Assembly (NCBI GenBank): GCA_958510825.1
Contig: OY294047.1
Coordinates: 48,157,365-48,221,364, forward strand
From: Brachypterus glaber
Lineage: Eukaryota > Arthropoda > Insecta > Coleoptera > Kateretidae
DNA: 64,000 nucleotides
Direction of reading: 5' to 3'
Position 1 is the stretch's first letter, and each line of letters opens with the position of its first letter. The position numbers and the translations under genes were made by a program. Under the pieces are notes generated by a model that had not been told where the DNA came from, did no database searches, and saw only the letters and a program-made list of their open reading frames with translations. Of this stretch, positions 44,984 to 56,599 are shown piece after piece.

Positions 44984-45031
44984 AGGGTAGACGTCTTTTG
45001 TTTCATAATTCTAGTTGTAGAGAGCTCCATT

Positions 45032-45409
45032 ACAAACGATTATTCTAATTTCTCTCGAATGTTTGTTTTCCTTTAAACTAAGAAAATTGCCTAAATTTCG
45101 GATTTCAGGCTTTATTACTAGAACAATATGGATTAAATTGACCCTAAAGTTCTACATTTAATTGACCCATCTCATTCATCGCCCCGAAATCCTCGCCTAA
45201 TTTATTTAAGTCGCATTTACATGTTTAGCTTTCAAACAAAGCTATTTAAAATCCTTATAAACCACCGAAATGTTTCATTTGAAATAATTTTTTATCCTCA
45301 ATTTATGGCATTTTAATTTATTCTCTTTGTTTTCTTCCCCGTTCTAAGATTTTGTATTTTTAATATTGTCCCACACTGGTAACACCCGTTATTAAAACAG
45401 ACCGAAAAA
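45032..45409. other. AT-rich non-coding stretch
   Basis: Nothing recognised. Confidence 0.45.
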
Positions 45410-45880
45410 TATTCCTGAAATATTTCGTGAAAATTGGTATAATGGGGTTTTTCAGGTTGATGAAAGTGAATCTGATAATAAAAAAACCTTACTCCACTCC
45501 CTGAGGGACAGGGGGTAGTTTTCTTGAAAATGTTTATATAGAGGTTTTAGAGGTTGCTAAAACTGAATCTTATATTAGGTTTTTTCTAATTTCACCCCCT
45601 GAGTGGTGGGGAGTAGTTTTTGTGAAAATTGGTATATTGGGGTTTTTAAGATTGCTGAAAGAGAATCTGATAATAAAAAAAATTCTAACTCCACCCCTGG
45701 TGGGCTTTTTCGTGAAAATTGGTGTATAGTGGTTTTTAAGGTTGCTGAAAGTGAATCTGATGAAAAAAAAATCTGATTCCACCACCTAAGGAGCGGGGGG
45801 TAGTTTTCGTAAAAATTGTTGTATTTTTAAGGTTGCTTTTTAGCACTTCACTTCACTTTTGTGAATCTGATAATAAAAAA
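45410..45880 (+). repeat. Minisatellite, about 95-110-bp units, four to five copies
   Basis: Units carry TTTCGTGAAAATTGGTATA, GGGGTTTTTAAGGTTGCTGA, AAGTGAATCTGATAATAAAA and CCACCCCCTGAGG..GGGGGTAG, starting near 45425, 45525, 45617, 45709 and 45800. Units differ by small indels. The 71-codon minus frame here is a shadow. Confidence 0.85.
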
Positions 45881-46425
45881 TCAATTTCACCCACGGAGGT
45901 GAAAAATGGGAAAGCTCTTTTACTGGGCAGTGTATTTTTTTATTTTTGGGTTTAGAATGTCATTAACGTCGAAAAAAGCGAAAAAAGTTAAAGTTAAAAA
46001 AATGTATGTCTATTTCTAAACCATAACTTTTTAACGGAATGTCCGATTAAAAATATTCTTTTATCAAACGATTAAGGATTAGAGAAAGGGGGTTAAAACA
46101 GACCAAAACTATAATTTTTAGTGATATCTCACTTATTATTCAAAGTAGGATAAATTTTTTTCGCATAAATGAAAATAATGTTTAATTTCCTACCCGATCA
46201 TTTTTATCGTAGGGCTTTTATTTTTCCGAGATATAGGCATTTTAATAAATGTTGATATATTTTTACATATTTAATTAGATATTAAATTTTGACACTAGTA
46301 AAATTTCATAAGTTAAATTAATTTCTAATAATTTTTCTTTTAATAAATTTCTGATAATGGTATGGCCAGAAAAACAATTCGATAAAGCTACAAAGAAAAA
46401 ACAAAAATACAGGAAAAGTGAAGTC
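45881..46425. other. AT-rich non-coding stretch
   Basis: Nothing recognised. Confidence 0.45.
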
Positions 46426-46839
46426 AATGGAGATCCCTACAACTAGAATTATGAAACAAAAGACGTCTACCCTATCTCTATCTCATTTGTGCTACACTTT
46501 CCAGCCAACCAAATAAATACTGTATTTGTTTTTCATACAACAAATACAGTATTTATTTGGTTGGCCGGAAAGTGTAGCACTGAGCGGTACGAACGAACAT
46601 AGCTAATGTGAATCTGTAGAATAAGATAATTCTACTAAAATTTAGATGGCGCCAGTAATTTATTTAATAAAAATTAAATTGTTACACTTTTCGCCCGGCC
46701 AAGTAAATATTGTATTTGTTCAACAAAGAACAAATACAGAATTTGTTTGGTTGGGTGGAAGTGGGAGTGTATGTATGTCTTCTATCCTTTTTGGGTAGAA
46801 CTTTTGTCCCTGTCTAATCTAACGGGAGAAATCGCCATT
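46426..46839 (+). mobile_element. Palindromic repeat E46, copy 2 (uninterrupted)
   Basis: Starts AATGGAGATCCCTACAACTA and ends GGGAGAAATCGCCATT. Contains two internal hairpins: AAATAAATACTGTATTTG/CAAATACAGTATTTATTT and AAATATTGTATTTGTTC/GAACAAATACAGAATTT. The motif TTTGGTTGGNNGGAAAGTG recurs inside. About 414 bp, non-coding, with imperfect AATGGNG ends. Confidence 0.75.
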
Positions 46840-47701
46840 TGATATTTTATAAACTTCATAATTTTTTCACCCGTCTAGAAAAGGTACCCATTTCACATTT
46901 TTGATATTTCCTCACGAGTTATGAAAAAGTAAAACTATTTAAGCAAAAAACCCTGCTTTTTGCCTCGCCGTAAGTTGTAGATTACACGTGCTATCCTTTT
47001 TTGCTCAAATATAAAACAACCTCGAAAAATACCTATTTAAAGTTTAAAATAAATCTAGGATAAATGTCCGTGTAATGCAAGACGTCGGGCTCAGCTTTTT
47101 CATCTTATTAGCTTTTCGTTAGGAAAGGCTTTACGGTTAAAATTTCCACTTTATTTCAGCTTTCCTTTGACTCTTTATCAAGAATCTAAAGTGCTTTATA
47201 ATGTAGCTACATAATAAACATAATACAAAACACATATCGATTTATTGAAAAGCTAAAAGCTTATAGCTTTTAAGCTTACTTGGATACATAATCTTTATTT
47301 GTCAACATTAAAACTTTTCAGTTAAAACTTACTTGATTAATTTTAGAAACGAACTTTTAGAAACCTCCAAACGAAACTTAACCCTTGTTACTACCCTTAT
47401 TGAATGGGCAGCCATATTGTAGTGTCATAAATGATAAATGAATAAAATTGTTAGAACCTTTTTCAAGAACACAGCAATTTTTCAATTGTTGTTCATATTT
47501 TATAGACAGAAGAAACTAAAGAAAAACCCCTAAGAAAACCTATAAAAAGATTCAAGTTTGATTTTGATCTATCAAACGGTATTGCCTTCAGATCTAAAGG
47601 GACAAACGGACAGACGCAAATTTGCATTTATGCGTTTTTTAGTATGAAATGAGAAATACAAGAAAACCTGTAAAACTTTTTTTTCGCCATATAATTTTGT
47701 C
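46840..47701. other. AT-rich non-coding stretch
   Basis: Nothing recognised; includes GGGACAAACGGACAGACGC at about 47600, a common transposon-tail motif. Confidence 0.45.
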
Positions 47702-47847
47702 CTATACTGACTCACTAAACTAGAAAGCAGTAACTCTATTTGTCAATAGCAGCGTTTTCAAAATATTACATCAGAGTTGACTTGAAAACGTTGCTATGCG
47801 ACAAATGAAGTTACTGCTTTCTACTTAAGTGAGGCGGTATAGGTCTA
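47702..47847. mobile_element. MITE family B, copy 2
   Basis: CCTATACTGACTCACTAAAC/TAGAAAGCAGTAACTC and the inverted GTTACTGCTTTCTA/CTTAAGTGAGGCGGTATAGG. Inverse orientation to 16163-16300. Confidence 0.82.
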
Positions 47848-48359
47848 CTCGAGTATACTTGTATAGTCGTACGATAGTAGAGTCGCTGAAAAGTAAAAAA
47901 AAAATAAATATTTTTCTTTTATTTAAATTTTACAACTTTAGACAATATTTTGTCAATTTTGCTTATCTTGGCGAGAAAAACGCCAGAAACTGTAAATAGA
48001 AATTAACTAACGATTTCTTTTTAATTATTTTTTCATTGTCTCTTTTTAAATATAGACGTAAAATTTTAGAAAACATGGCGCAGTTTGAACATTTAAAAAA
48101 TCAAGTAACGATGCTGATCCATGTTCTTTGTCAATCATTGTTGGCGGTCCAATCAAACTCTAAATGTGAGGGTTAATGTATTCAGAAGTATCAAAACGTG
48201 ACTATAATACTATGTTCCGTAACCAATAAGTTTGTTTAGGCAGCTCATTCCTTGTGCAAATAGTGTCGTATTATGCTAACACGTCACAAGAGTCGTAATG
48301 CACTATTAGTGCTGAATCCATTATAAACCATTATAGAACATTTCCCATAATAGTATTTT

Positions 48360-48760
48360 AATGGAGCTCTCTACAACTAGAATTATGAAACAAAAGACGT
48401 CTACCCTATCTCTATCTCATTTGTGCTACACTTTCCAAATAAATACTATATTTGTTTTTCATACAACAAATACAGTATGAAAAACAAATACAGTATTTAT
48501 TTGGTTGGCCGGAAAGTGTAGCAGTGAGCGGCACGAACGAACATAGCTAATGTGAATCTGTAGAATAAGATAATTCAACTAAAATTTAGATGGCCCCAGT
48601 AATTTCTTTAATATAGTTACACTTTTCGCCCGGCCAAGTAAATATTGTATTTGTTCAACAAAGAACAAATACAGAATTTATTTGGTTGGGTGGAAGTGGG
48701 AGTGTATGTATGTATTCTATCCTTTTGTCCCTGTCTAATCTAACGGGAGAAATCGCCATT
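48360..48760 (+). mobile_element. Palindromic repeat E46, copy 3
   Basis: Starts AATGGAGCTCTCTACAACTA and ends GAAATCGCCATT, colinear with 46426-46839. The first hairpin has an internal duplication (ACAAATACAGTATGAAAAAC). Confidence 0.78.
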
Positions 48761-51130
48761 GAATTTAGACTAAACGGTTTAACAAACTTTTAATAATTAT
48801 GGTTTGGATTACGTAGTGTCCAATAAATATCAAATTTAGACAAACTAGTTCAGCCAGTTCATATTGTATTTAGTTTTAGTCGCGATAGATAACACTAGGC
48901 AACATATCTCAACTTTTTTTTTGCCCCGATCGGAAAGTAAATTTTTCTTACTAATTCGAGGGCGTAGAAACCGAATCTGATCTTGGAAAAATTTCAGCAC
49001 CTAAAATTTTTGAGATATAAGTCCAGGAAATAATGACGTTTTTTTTTCAAAATCTTAAAAAAAAGAGTAGGATTTTGAAAATTTTAGGGTATATTAAAAA
49101 AATACGAGATAAACATTTTAGGTTTTGTAATTTTTATGTCTCAAAATTTATCTCGCGTCTTGAAAATTTACGCTAGATTTTTGTATTGTTCTTAAACTGT
49201 CATGTCGATATAAAAACGCTTTAATGAAGGGTAAAATATTCTTAGCGTTGTTTAGAGTAGGCTCATTGACATCCTAAAATTTTAATTTTATTTTTTTTTT
49301 AATTTACATTGTAGTGCTATGTACAGTTAAAAAAATACAAAACGTCATCTTTTCCTTTATAACTTATCAAAGAGTTCTTATTAAAATTTAAATCAAATTT
49401 GCTTACGAATATGGGGGAAATTCTAGCTAATGACGTCACTATTTTACATAATTATGTCTCTATTAGTGATATATGTAATTATAGTATTAATATTGATATC
49501 TATAAACTTTTAGAGTTAATATGTGCAATATAACAAAATTGTATTATAATATTGATATTTAATTTAGTTTATTTATAAATATAAAATTATTTTTAACGGA
49601 TTACGTACTTCAAAAAGTTTAATTTATATGTTGAACACTTTTGCTGTTTCAAAATGAAATTTTCCAAATTGTCTGTAATTTAACTTTACTAACTATTGAA
49701 GTTTAACGATGGATTTAAAAGGTAACGTACAACAATTTAAAATATATTCGCGCATTAGTTTTTCTTTACTCTCTTGAAAAAAAAAACTAACGAGATTGGA
49801 ACATTAAAACAAAGTGGTTTAAACTTTAGTTTAAAATAATTATCAGTTTAAACTTAGGTATAAAATGTTCTTTAAATTTTAGTTTAAACTTTAAATTAAC
49901 CTTTATTTGTTGCAATTTAAAACATTAATCGGCTCAAAATAAATTATTTTTATCGATTACGTATACTTACAATTTTAGTTCAGTGTAACATCTGAGATTT
50001 TTTTCTACTTTTTACACCGAGCCTTCCAATTTACTTGCAGTACCTAATTAAAAAACGACGGACACTTAACGAAACGTTTAAAGTAACAAGAAGATCCACT
50101 TTTAGAATCAGAATTTATCAACTGAACAAGCCGTGAAGATATATACTGGTCCTCATTCGCTAGTGCAATTTCTTCGGAAGGACTTATGTTAAAAACAAAA
50201 GTACTTTTTTGAGAGTTGTTCAGAATTCTATCTATCTATTTTGATTTTGCAAACTTTTGTAAAAAAACTTTTAGTTTCAGAATTTTGGGAATTTTAAAAT
50301 GAACCTATAACCCTCTTCTTATTATAAAACTAAAAAGAGTAGGTATAAAAAGAATTAAGTAAACAACTGAAACAATATTTAGTTCCGAAATACTTAGATA
50401 CATCTTGCAAATATAAATATTTAAAGAATAAAAATGAATATGCTATCTGAACTCCACTGAAGTGTATTTTTTTATAAGTTATTGTATTTTAAAATACTAA
50501 ATAGTAAAAGTTTTTTCTGCAATTTTCGCTTGGTCCAAAACTTTTGAACAAGTTGAGATATAGACTTCAAATTTTAAATATTTTAATATAATAACTCAAG
50601 CTATCTTTTTGCATATAGTTGAAATGTTTAGCTTTTAAAATAAGGACAGGGGCATTAAATAAATGAAAAATTATTGATTGCAATATTGACTAATTGATTT
50701 ACAAAGAAACTATCGCTTTTTTAACGAAATTACAAATTAATTTCTGATTTATTTTTATAATCGATTAAAATTTTTTGTATAATACCAGCCTTGGCTAACG
50801 TTAGCCATGTATAGCCAAAAAAAATATTTTAAGTAAAAAGTTAAGGAACTAAACTTGTAAAAAATTTAATATCCATCCTTTTTGAAGCGGAAAAAAGCAA
50901 CTTTGAAACCTTTGATAGTTTAGTTTGAAACTTTAGTTTATAATTATTGTTTTTTTCAATTTCTATCAGGTAATGGTGGAGAAAAAGTTTTTAAAGTTAA
51001 ATTCGTCTTCAGCGAGTCCCAACACCCTCAGATACCGATTTAAGGTTATTTAAAGACATATAAAACGGTTTCACCTCTTTAAGGGGTAAGGATATATTTT
51101 TAGGCACTAAATATTTTGTTTATATTAACT
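48761..51130. other. AT-rich non-coding stretch
   Basis: No gene seen in about 2.4 kb. Several TTTAAACTTTAGTTTAAA-type dyads occur at 49810-49910 and 50925-50945. Confidence 0.45.
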
Positions 51131-51374
51131 TTCAATTCAATTCAATTCATTTATTTAAACAAAGTTAATAATAACAAATTATTATCTATATAGAAGACAC
51201 CGCCTAAACCTAGGTTTGTGTTGCGGTGGGTTTAGATATATTATAAAAAAAAAGTTAAAATAAAAATTACATAAAATAAAATAATTTACAGTTAATTTAA
51301 GCTGTTTTACGATGTTTTTAATTAGCGTGCATATTCTCTAACTTGGGAAACATTACAAATGGTACTTTGAAACA

Positions 51375-51437
<63 letters not shown>

Positions 51438-51559
51438 TACACGTATGTATATTGTTTTATTAAGTATACCTACATATTTTTTAATATCCTCATTCTAAAA
51501 ATAAAAAGGATTGCAGGTGTATCAGAAACGTAAAAACGTAAACAGGGTGGTATTAAATT
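51131..51559 (-). mobile_element. 3' UTR and tail of the LINE
   Basis: On the minus strand, after the ORF stop, the element ends in tandem ATTGAATTGAATTGAA (51131-51147), a short-repeat tail of the kind that ends CR1/Jockey-type elements instead of poly(A). It contains an AT microsatellite at 51379-51435. Confidence 0.65.
51379..51435. repeat. AT microsatellite in LINE 3' UTR
   Basis: About 27 AT units. Confidence 0.92.
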
Positions 51560-53860
51560 TTATTCTGTGATTTGCAAGAAATAATTTATATTATTATTCA
51601 AGATAAAAGTTTTTAATTCTAATTTACGCTTACTTGGTTTAAGATCTTTAATTCTTTTAGGTATTAAATTAAAAAATTTCGGTCCGTGATAAAACATACT
51701 ATTACGTAATTGAGTAGAGCGAAAAATGGGTAAATTAACTATATCATTTTCTATTGCTCTCGTTTGGTAATTATGTGTTGGGTTATCAAAACTGTTTACA
51801 TATTTAAATACCCATAAACAAAGTTTAAAAACATAAAGTTTTTTAATTTGAAGGAGTTTACTATTTTCATAAAGTAATTCGGTTGAGTAAATACGGTTTT
51901 TGAAGAACATAATTTTTATAATTGTGTTTTGAGCTACCTCAAGGCCCCTGAGTATTAAATTAGCTGAACTACCCCAGATTGTGATACCGTAACGTAGAAC
52001 AGATTCAGCCAAAGCATCATACGTAATAAGCAAATTTTTTGGGTCTAAGATGTGTCTAAGTGCATAAAGTTTGGGTTGAAGTCTCCTCAGTCTTATTACC
52101 AGTTGTTGTACATGTTGTTTAAATTTTAAGTGCTGGTCAATTGTTAAACCTAGATATTTTATTGAATCTGTTTTTGATATAGATGGGCAATCGCAAGTTG
52201 CCGGCGTTTTACAGTCATCTTTATGGATATAAAGTAAGTTATTTTCTGGCTGACCTGCCACTGTTAAACTAAAACATATGAATTTTGTCTTATTGATATT
52301 AAAACTGAGTAGACTACAATCCAACCATTTTTTAATTTTCCTTAGACCCTTTTCTGCATTCTCAAATACTTCTTTCCAAGTTTGACCACAAAACACTGCC
52401 GCAGTATCATCTGCATATGAAAGAATAGAATGTTTAAGATAATTATAAAGAAAGTTTATATAGATTAAAAATAAAATGGGACCAAGGACAGTTCCTTGTG
52501 GAACGCCTCGAGTTACCTTTTGAGAGTTACTAAGTGTGTTCTTTATTTTTACCTGTTGATATCTTTCTGTTAAATAATTTTGTAGTAATTTTAATGCGGG
52601 TCCTCGAATTCCAACTTTTTCTAGCCGTTTAAGCAGTATTTTGTGGTCAACTGTGTCGAAGGCCTTGGCCAAATCTAAAAATATCACAAGGCACTTAAGA
52701 TTTGAGTTTAAGTTACCTGTCACCAATTTAACCATTTCTATAATAGCATCTTCAGTGCTTAAATTTTTTCTAAAACCAAATTGGTTGTCTGAAAAAATAT
52801 TATTTTTTTCTAAAAAATTTTCTAACCGTAATTTTATACATTTTTCAATAAGTTTTGAGAAATTGTTTATTAAAGATATTGGTCGGTAATTGGTGACAAG
52901 TGACTTATCCCCAGATTTAAATACTGGTACAACTGTTGAACACTTAAGGGCCTTAGGGATACATCCTGTAGATATTATCAGATTAAATATATAAAGAAGC
53001 GGTTTTAAAATTTCTGGGTGAATTTTTTTAATTATTTCAGTTGTTATGCCATCGGGGCCTGGTGAAGATTTATTTTTTAAATTAGAAATATGTGTAATTA
53101 ATTCATTTTTACTAATTTTGTTGAGAAATATTGAGTTCATTTGATTTTTTCCGGTGTCCGGTTCTGGATTTTTCGACTTATTAATGTTTTTGATCATATT
53201 TTCACCTACATTGATAAAAAAATCGTTGAAATAATCGGCTTTTAATTTATCTGTAGTCATAGGTTCATTACTATCATTTTTAATATTATAATTTTCAGGT
53301 TTTTTATTTTTAGAATTATTAGTAGCATTATTTATTACGTCCCACACTTTTTTATAATTATTTTTTGGGTTTTTTAATTCAGACTTGTAGTAATCATTTT
53401 TAGTGATAAAAATGAGTTTGTTTAATTTGTTACGGTATACTTTGTATTCATTGTTTAAATGTTCATTATAGTTTTTATTTAGTTTTGCTTTTAATTTGTC
53501 CCTATGCCTTATGGAGTGGACCAAGCCGGCCGTTATCCATGGCTTAATTTTTAAATTTTGATTTTTAACATTAAAACTATTTTTACTTACAGATATATTT
53601 TTTTGTATTTTGTCAATAAATAAATTATATGCGGTTTCAGGCTCCGGAATACTACAAACGTCTGTCCAGTTTTCGTTTTTTAACCTTTCCTTAAGGGAAT
53701 TGTAATTAATTTTAGTAATAATTTTTTGTGGGCAGTTTACCTCATTGTTTTTGTTTAGAGACGAAATAGATAAGAACGTCATATAATGATCGGTCAGGTT
53801 TACTTTAAATATTGCTGGTGAGAAGACCACCTTATTTTTAATATTGCAAAAATTTCCTAA
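51560..53860 (-). CDS. Non-LTR retrotransposon (CR1/Jockey-like LINE) reverse transcriptase, 5'-truncated
   Basis: An uninterrupted frame of over 756 codons on the minus strand. It opens in what looks like the end of the apurinic endonuclease domain (NLTDHYMTFLSIS), which is otherwise absent. RT motifs follow in order: SPGPDGI (about 256), NYRPISL (about 314), FLDLAKAFDTVDH (about 384), GVPQGTVLGP (about 442), SYADDTA (about 471) and KYLGLTID (about 558). A Cys-rich spacer (CKTPATCDCP, about 540) precedes KYLG. The C-terminal part ends IPKRIKDLKPSKRKLEL, as in many insect Jockey/CR1 proteins. No frameshift or stop is seen, so the insertion is young. The 5' border coincides with MITE copy 2 of family A at 53863, which may have cut or flanked it. 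No ATG: the first codon usually cited is GTG at 53830. Confidence 0.95.
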   Translation of the reverse strand, partial: LGNFCNIKNKVVFSPAIFKVNLTDHYMTFLSISSLNKNNEVNCPQKIITKINYNSLKERLKNENWTDVCSIPEPETAYNLFIDKIQKNISVSKNSFNVKNQNLKIKPWITAGLVHSIRHRDKLKAKLNKNYNEHLNNEYKVYRNKLNKLIFITKNDYYKSELKNPKNNYKKVWDVINNATNNSKNKKPENYNIKNDSNEPMTTDKLKADYFNDFFINVGENMIKNINKSKNPEPDTGKNQMNSIFLNKISKNELITHISNLKNKSSPGPDGITTEIIKKIHPEILKPLLYIFNLIISTGCIPKALKCSTVVPVFKSGDKSLVTNYRPISLINNFSKLIEKCIKLRLENFLEKNNIFSDNQFGFRKNLSTEDAIIEMVKLVTGNLNSNLKCLVIFLDLAKAFDTVDHKILLKRLEKVGIRGPALKLLQNYLTERYQQVKIKNTLSNSQKVTRGVPQGTVLGPILFLIYINFLYNYLKHSILSYADDTAAVFCGQTWKEVFENAEKGLRKIKKWLDCSLLSFNINKTKFICFSLTVAGQPENNLLYIHKDDCKTPATCDCPSISKTDSIKYLGLTIDQHLKFKQHVQQLVIRLRRLQPKLYALRHILDPKNLLITYDALAESVLRYGITIWGSSANLILRGLEVAQNTIIKIMFFKNRIYSTELLYENSKLLQIKKLYVFKLCLWVFKYVNSFDNPTHNYQTRAIENDIVNLPIFRSTQLRNSMFYHGPKFFNLIPKRIKDLKPSKRKLELKTFILNNNINYFLQITE

Positions 53861-53862
53861 CT

Positions 53863-54074
53863 ATGGTCTATTTCATCAAGCATGATAGTAAATTAAAAAT
53901 CGCACAGTGAATATTTTCAAAACAGATTCGAATATTGGATGTGCGAATATACTGCGTAGTTTATTTTATAAAACATAACTATATTCTATACACAAACATA
54001 TACTATTCAAACCTGTTGTAAAAATATTTACTGTGCGATTTTTAATTTACTCTCTTGCTTGAAAAAACAGATAT
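53863..54074. mobile_element. MITE family A, copy 2
   Basis: Near-identical to 14352-14566 (same interior orientation, including GAATATTGGATGTGCGAATA). Directly abuts the 5' end of the LINE frame. Confidence 0.88.
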
Positions 54075-54200
54075 GGGATCTCTAAAATTTAACTTTCGAT
54101 TTCTTCTTTCAGGGATTTAGATTCGGCATTATCGAAAAAATTTAAAACTAAAATAGTGTGATTAATAAAATTTAGATCTTTTTCAAAATTAACCAAACAT

Positions 54201-54391
54201 AAAAACTTTTCGCAAAAAAAAAATGAACCGACTTCTGTCTCTAAAAAGTAAAAAATAAGTCGTTGCCAATGTCACCACTCCCTAAATTAAATACTAACAA
54301 TTATTTTTTATGTTAAATTGTTTTCTGTGAAATTGGCACTTTTTACTTTTTAGAGACAGAAGTCGGTTCATTTTTTTTTGAGAAAAGTTTT
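54201..54391. mobile_element. MITE with 50-bp inverted ends
   Basis: AAAAACTTTTCGCAAAAAAA/ATGAACCGACTTCTGTCTC and the inverted GAGACAGAAGTCGGTTCAT/GAGAAAAGTTTTT. About 190 bp. GAAGTCGGTT recurs at 55080, at the tail of a different repeat. Confidence 0.82.
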
Positions 54392-55497
54392 TATTTTTTA
54401 CTTTTTAGAGACACAGAACTTCTAGATTTGTAACGTCATCTAAGCTAAATTATAGTTGTCCTTCCATCTCGGCAAGCTGCTGACGTCACAACGCACTATT
54501 AGTGCTTTGTGACGTCATCATTTTAAAGATAAATTTCTAAAAAATAAATTTAGTAGTATTTTTATTTTAGCGCCCAAGAGTCTAACTAACCTTATTTTAA
54601 ACGAAATACTAAAGAAAATCTTTGTTACGCTTTAAGCGTTAAGTAATGATCAAATACCGCGTTATGGTATAAGCACAAAAATTTTAATTTTCTCTTGGTA
54701 TTTTAATATTAAAGGTCCACCGAATCAAGTTTAGCGGCATTTAAAAGAATTTTAGCCTTCCGTAATATTTAAGTGACCCCTTAATCAAGTTATCCGGCTT
54801 ATCCGAGTTATCCGATCAAAAATTTGGTTGGTATTAGAACCAAATTAAGCCGATTTTAAGTGAAATTGCGTTAGAACGATTAGATTTATCTTAACTATCC
54901 GGATTACCCGGCATTAACCGAGCGTAAAATTAAAACGGGACCACCTCATGAATGTCCTTTTTAAGTTGCAAAAGGTTTCATCAAATTCCGTTGATCCGTT
55001 TCAAAATTATGCGGGAACAAACATAAAAAAACAAAGTCACACGTCGAATTGATAATCTCCTCCTTTTTTGAACTTTTGGAAGTCGGTTAAAAAGATAAAA
55101 ATAAATACAAAAGGATATACTAAATAATAATAGTTTATTAAATATTTATGAATCTACTAATAACATTCACGTAGGGTTGTTTGTATAGGGTCTAATCGAA
55201 TGTATTGTACCACAAGGGAGAATATCCAGGAGTCCCAGAATGTCGCAAAAATTAACCATGAGTTTCCAAAGCCTCACCAAAGGCGTCCGTTGTTTTTTCT
55301 TGGATTTCATAATTTCGGAAAATGGTCTCTTTCCTTAAATGGAGAGTTTTCTAAAATATTGTATTTGTATCAGTTTATCAGTGGTGTGACATTTCAATTA
55401 ACTTGTCAGACTGAGTGACGTGGCGTAATTTTTTTGACAATGATTTACAGGTATTAAAGGTAAGGGAGAGTAGGGAAAAGTAGCTATAAGATCAGAC
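54392..55497. other. Mixed non-coding stretch with transposon-like tail
   Basis: Hairpin GTGACGTCANNNTGACGTCAC-type pair at 54481-54523 (CTGACGTCACAACGCACTA / TAGTGCTTTGTGACGTCATC). At 54960-55090, AAATTCCGTTGATCCGTTTC, AAATTATGCGGGAACAAACA and GAAGTCGGTTAAAA look like the 3' tail of an RTE/SINE-type element. No gene. Confidence 0.45.
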
Positions 55498-55687
55498 TAT
55501 GGTCTGTTTCTTCAAGCAAGATACTAAATTAAAAATCGTACAGGTTTGAATAGTATATGTTTGTGTATAGAATATAGTTATGACTTATAAAATAAACTAC
55601 GCAGTATATTAGCATATCCAATATTGGAATCTGTTTTGAAAATATGCACTATGCGATTTTTAGTCTTGCTTGAAGAAACAGCCAATA
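55498..55687. mobile_element. MITE family A, copy 3 (interior inverted)
   Basis: Ends match copies 1 and 2 but the interior is reversed (TGTTTGTGTATAGAATATAG instead of its complement) and about 25 bp shorter. Confidence 0.85.
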
Positions 55688-55927
55688 GTATTATAATAGG
55701 GTATAGTAGGGTAAGTTGACGAAGAATAAAAAATCTAAATAAAAACAAAAGAAATAAAAAATATTTGGTATTCCTCATCTTATCCGCCTATACGGATATT
55801 GTTTAAATAATAATGATTGTTAAAATATCTTAATTAGAAACTTAATATCAATTTAAGGTATTTAAAATTAAAACTAAAGTTGGTACACTCGAAATTTTAA
55901 CGAATTACTCATTTAACAAATATGGTT

Positions 55928-56484
55928 CAGTTGCTTTTCACCCTTGAAACGAGGAACAAGTACTTTTGGCAAGAATTATGTAATCCGTTAATCGCGTTTA
56001 ATTTTTAGCATAAAGTGTTTTAGTATAGTTATTTATTTATTTATTTGCTATCTTAGATATGCCCTGGATTCGATTTTATACATTTTATAGTGATTGTATG
56101 GACGATGTGCAGTAAAATGACGAGCATATGATTATATTGGAGTAAGAAGAGAATTTTATGTTTTTTAATCATTTATAATGCTGATAAATTTTGATTTTGA
56201 AACAACTAACACTTGAAGAAGTTTTTATTCGTACAGAATTTTTTTATATACTAGCGCATGCGCAAATATAATTACAAATTAGAAAAAACAGCCTTGTCAA
56301 CAGCTAACACAACCAACAGCAAACACGAAAAGACAAGAAGAAAAAGAAAAAGAAAAGGTCTTACAGAAGACTGGAAATTTTTTATAATCAAAACAGAAGT
56401 GGGCATAGTGCCAAGCCAGATAAGAACCACTCTTGGTGAATTGAGTAACTAAGAGGGATCTGGCTAATTATCTCACTGAGAAAA
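55928..56484 (+). repeat. Dispersed repeat R1, copy 2
   Basis: Matches 440-920 and has about 65 extra bases after AGAAAAAACAG (AACACAACCAACAGC; AGAAGAAAAAGAAAAAG). The short frame [20 protein letters not shown] inside is probably not a gene. Confidence 0.75.
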
Positions 56485-56524
56485 GGCAAAAAAAAAGGAA
56501 GAAGAAGAAGGAGAAGAAACAAAT

Positions 56525-56596
56525 ATGGCTTCTACGTCGACCAACTTCGTTTTGGAAGGAATAACACCAGCGCTCTTATTTGCCGCTCCTGTCAGG
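56525..56596 (+). CDS. Possible first coding exon, unknown protein
   Basis: An ATG in good context (ACAAATATGG) opens MASTSTNFVLEGITPALLFA, then APVR and a TAG, or a splice at CAG/GTAGTC. GC-rich compared with its neighbours. No downstream exon was found. Weak evidence. Confidence 0.2.
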
Positions 56597-56599
56597 TAG

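Larger units (their letters stand above)
43302..45031 (-). mobile_element. Palindromic repeat E46, copy 1, split by a Penelope insertion
   Basis: 43302-43639 and about 44860-45031 together match, in reverse, the uninterrupted copy at 46426-46839. The break falls in the centre of the small dyad ATTTGTTGTATGAAAA / TTTTCATACAACAAAT. A Penelope fragment occupies about 43640-44850. A 69-bp unit including the junction is duplicated at 44846-44914 and 44915-44983. Confidence 0.8.

Noticed and set aside
44729..44990. Overlapping 79- and 82-codon frames
   Set aside because: Both translate the 69-bp tandem duplication at the Penelope end.
45570..45785. 71-codon minus frame
   Set aside because: Translation of the minisatellite; internal repetition follows the repeat period.
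52641..52889. 82-codon plus frame
   Set aside because: Antisense shadow of the LINE reverse transcriptase.
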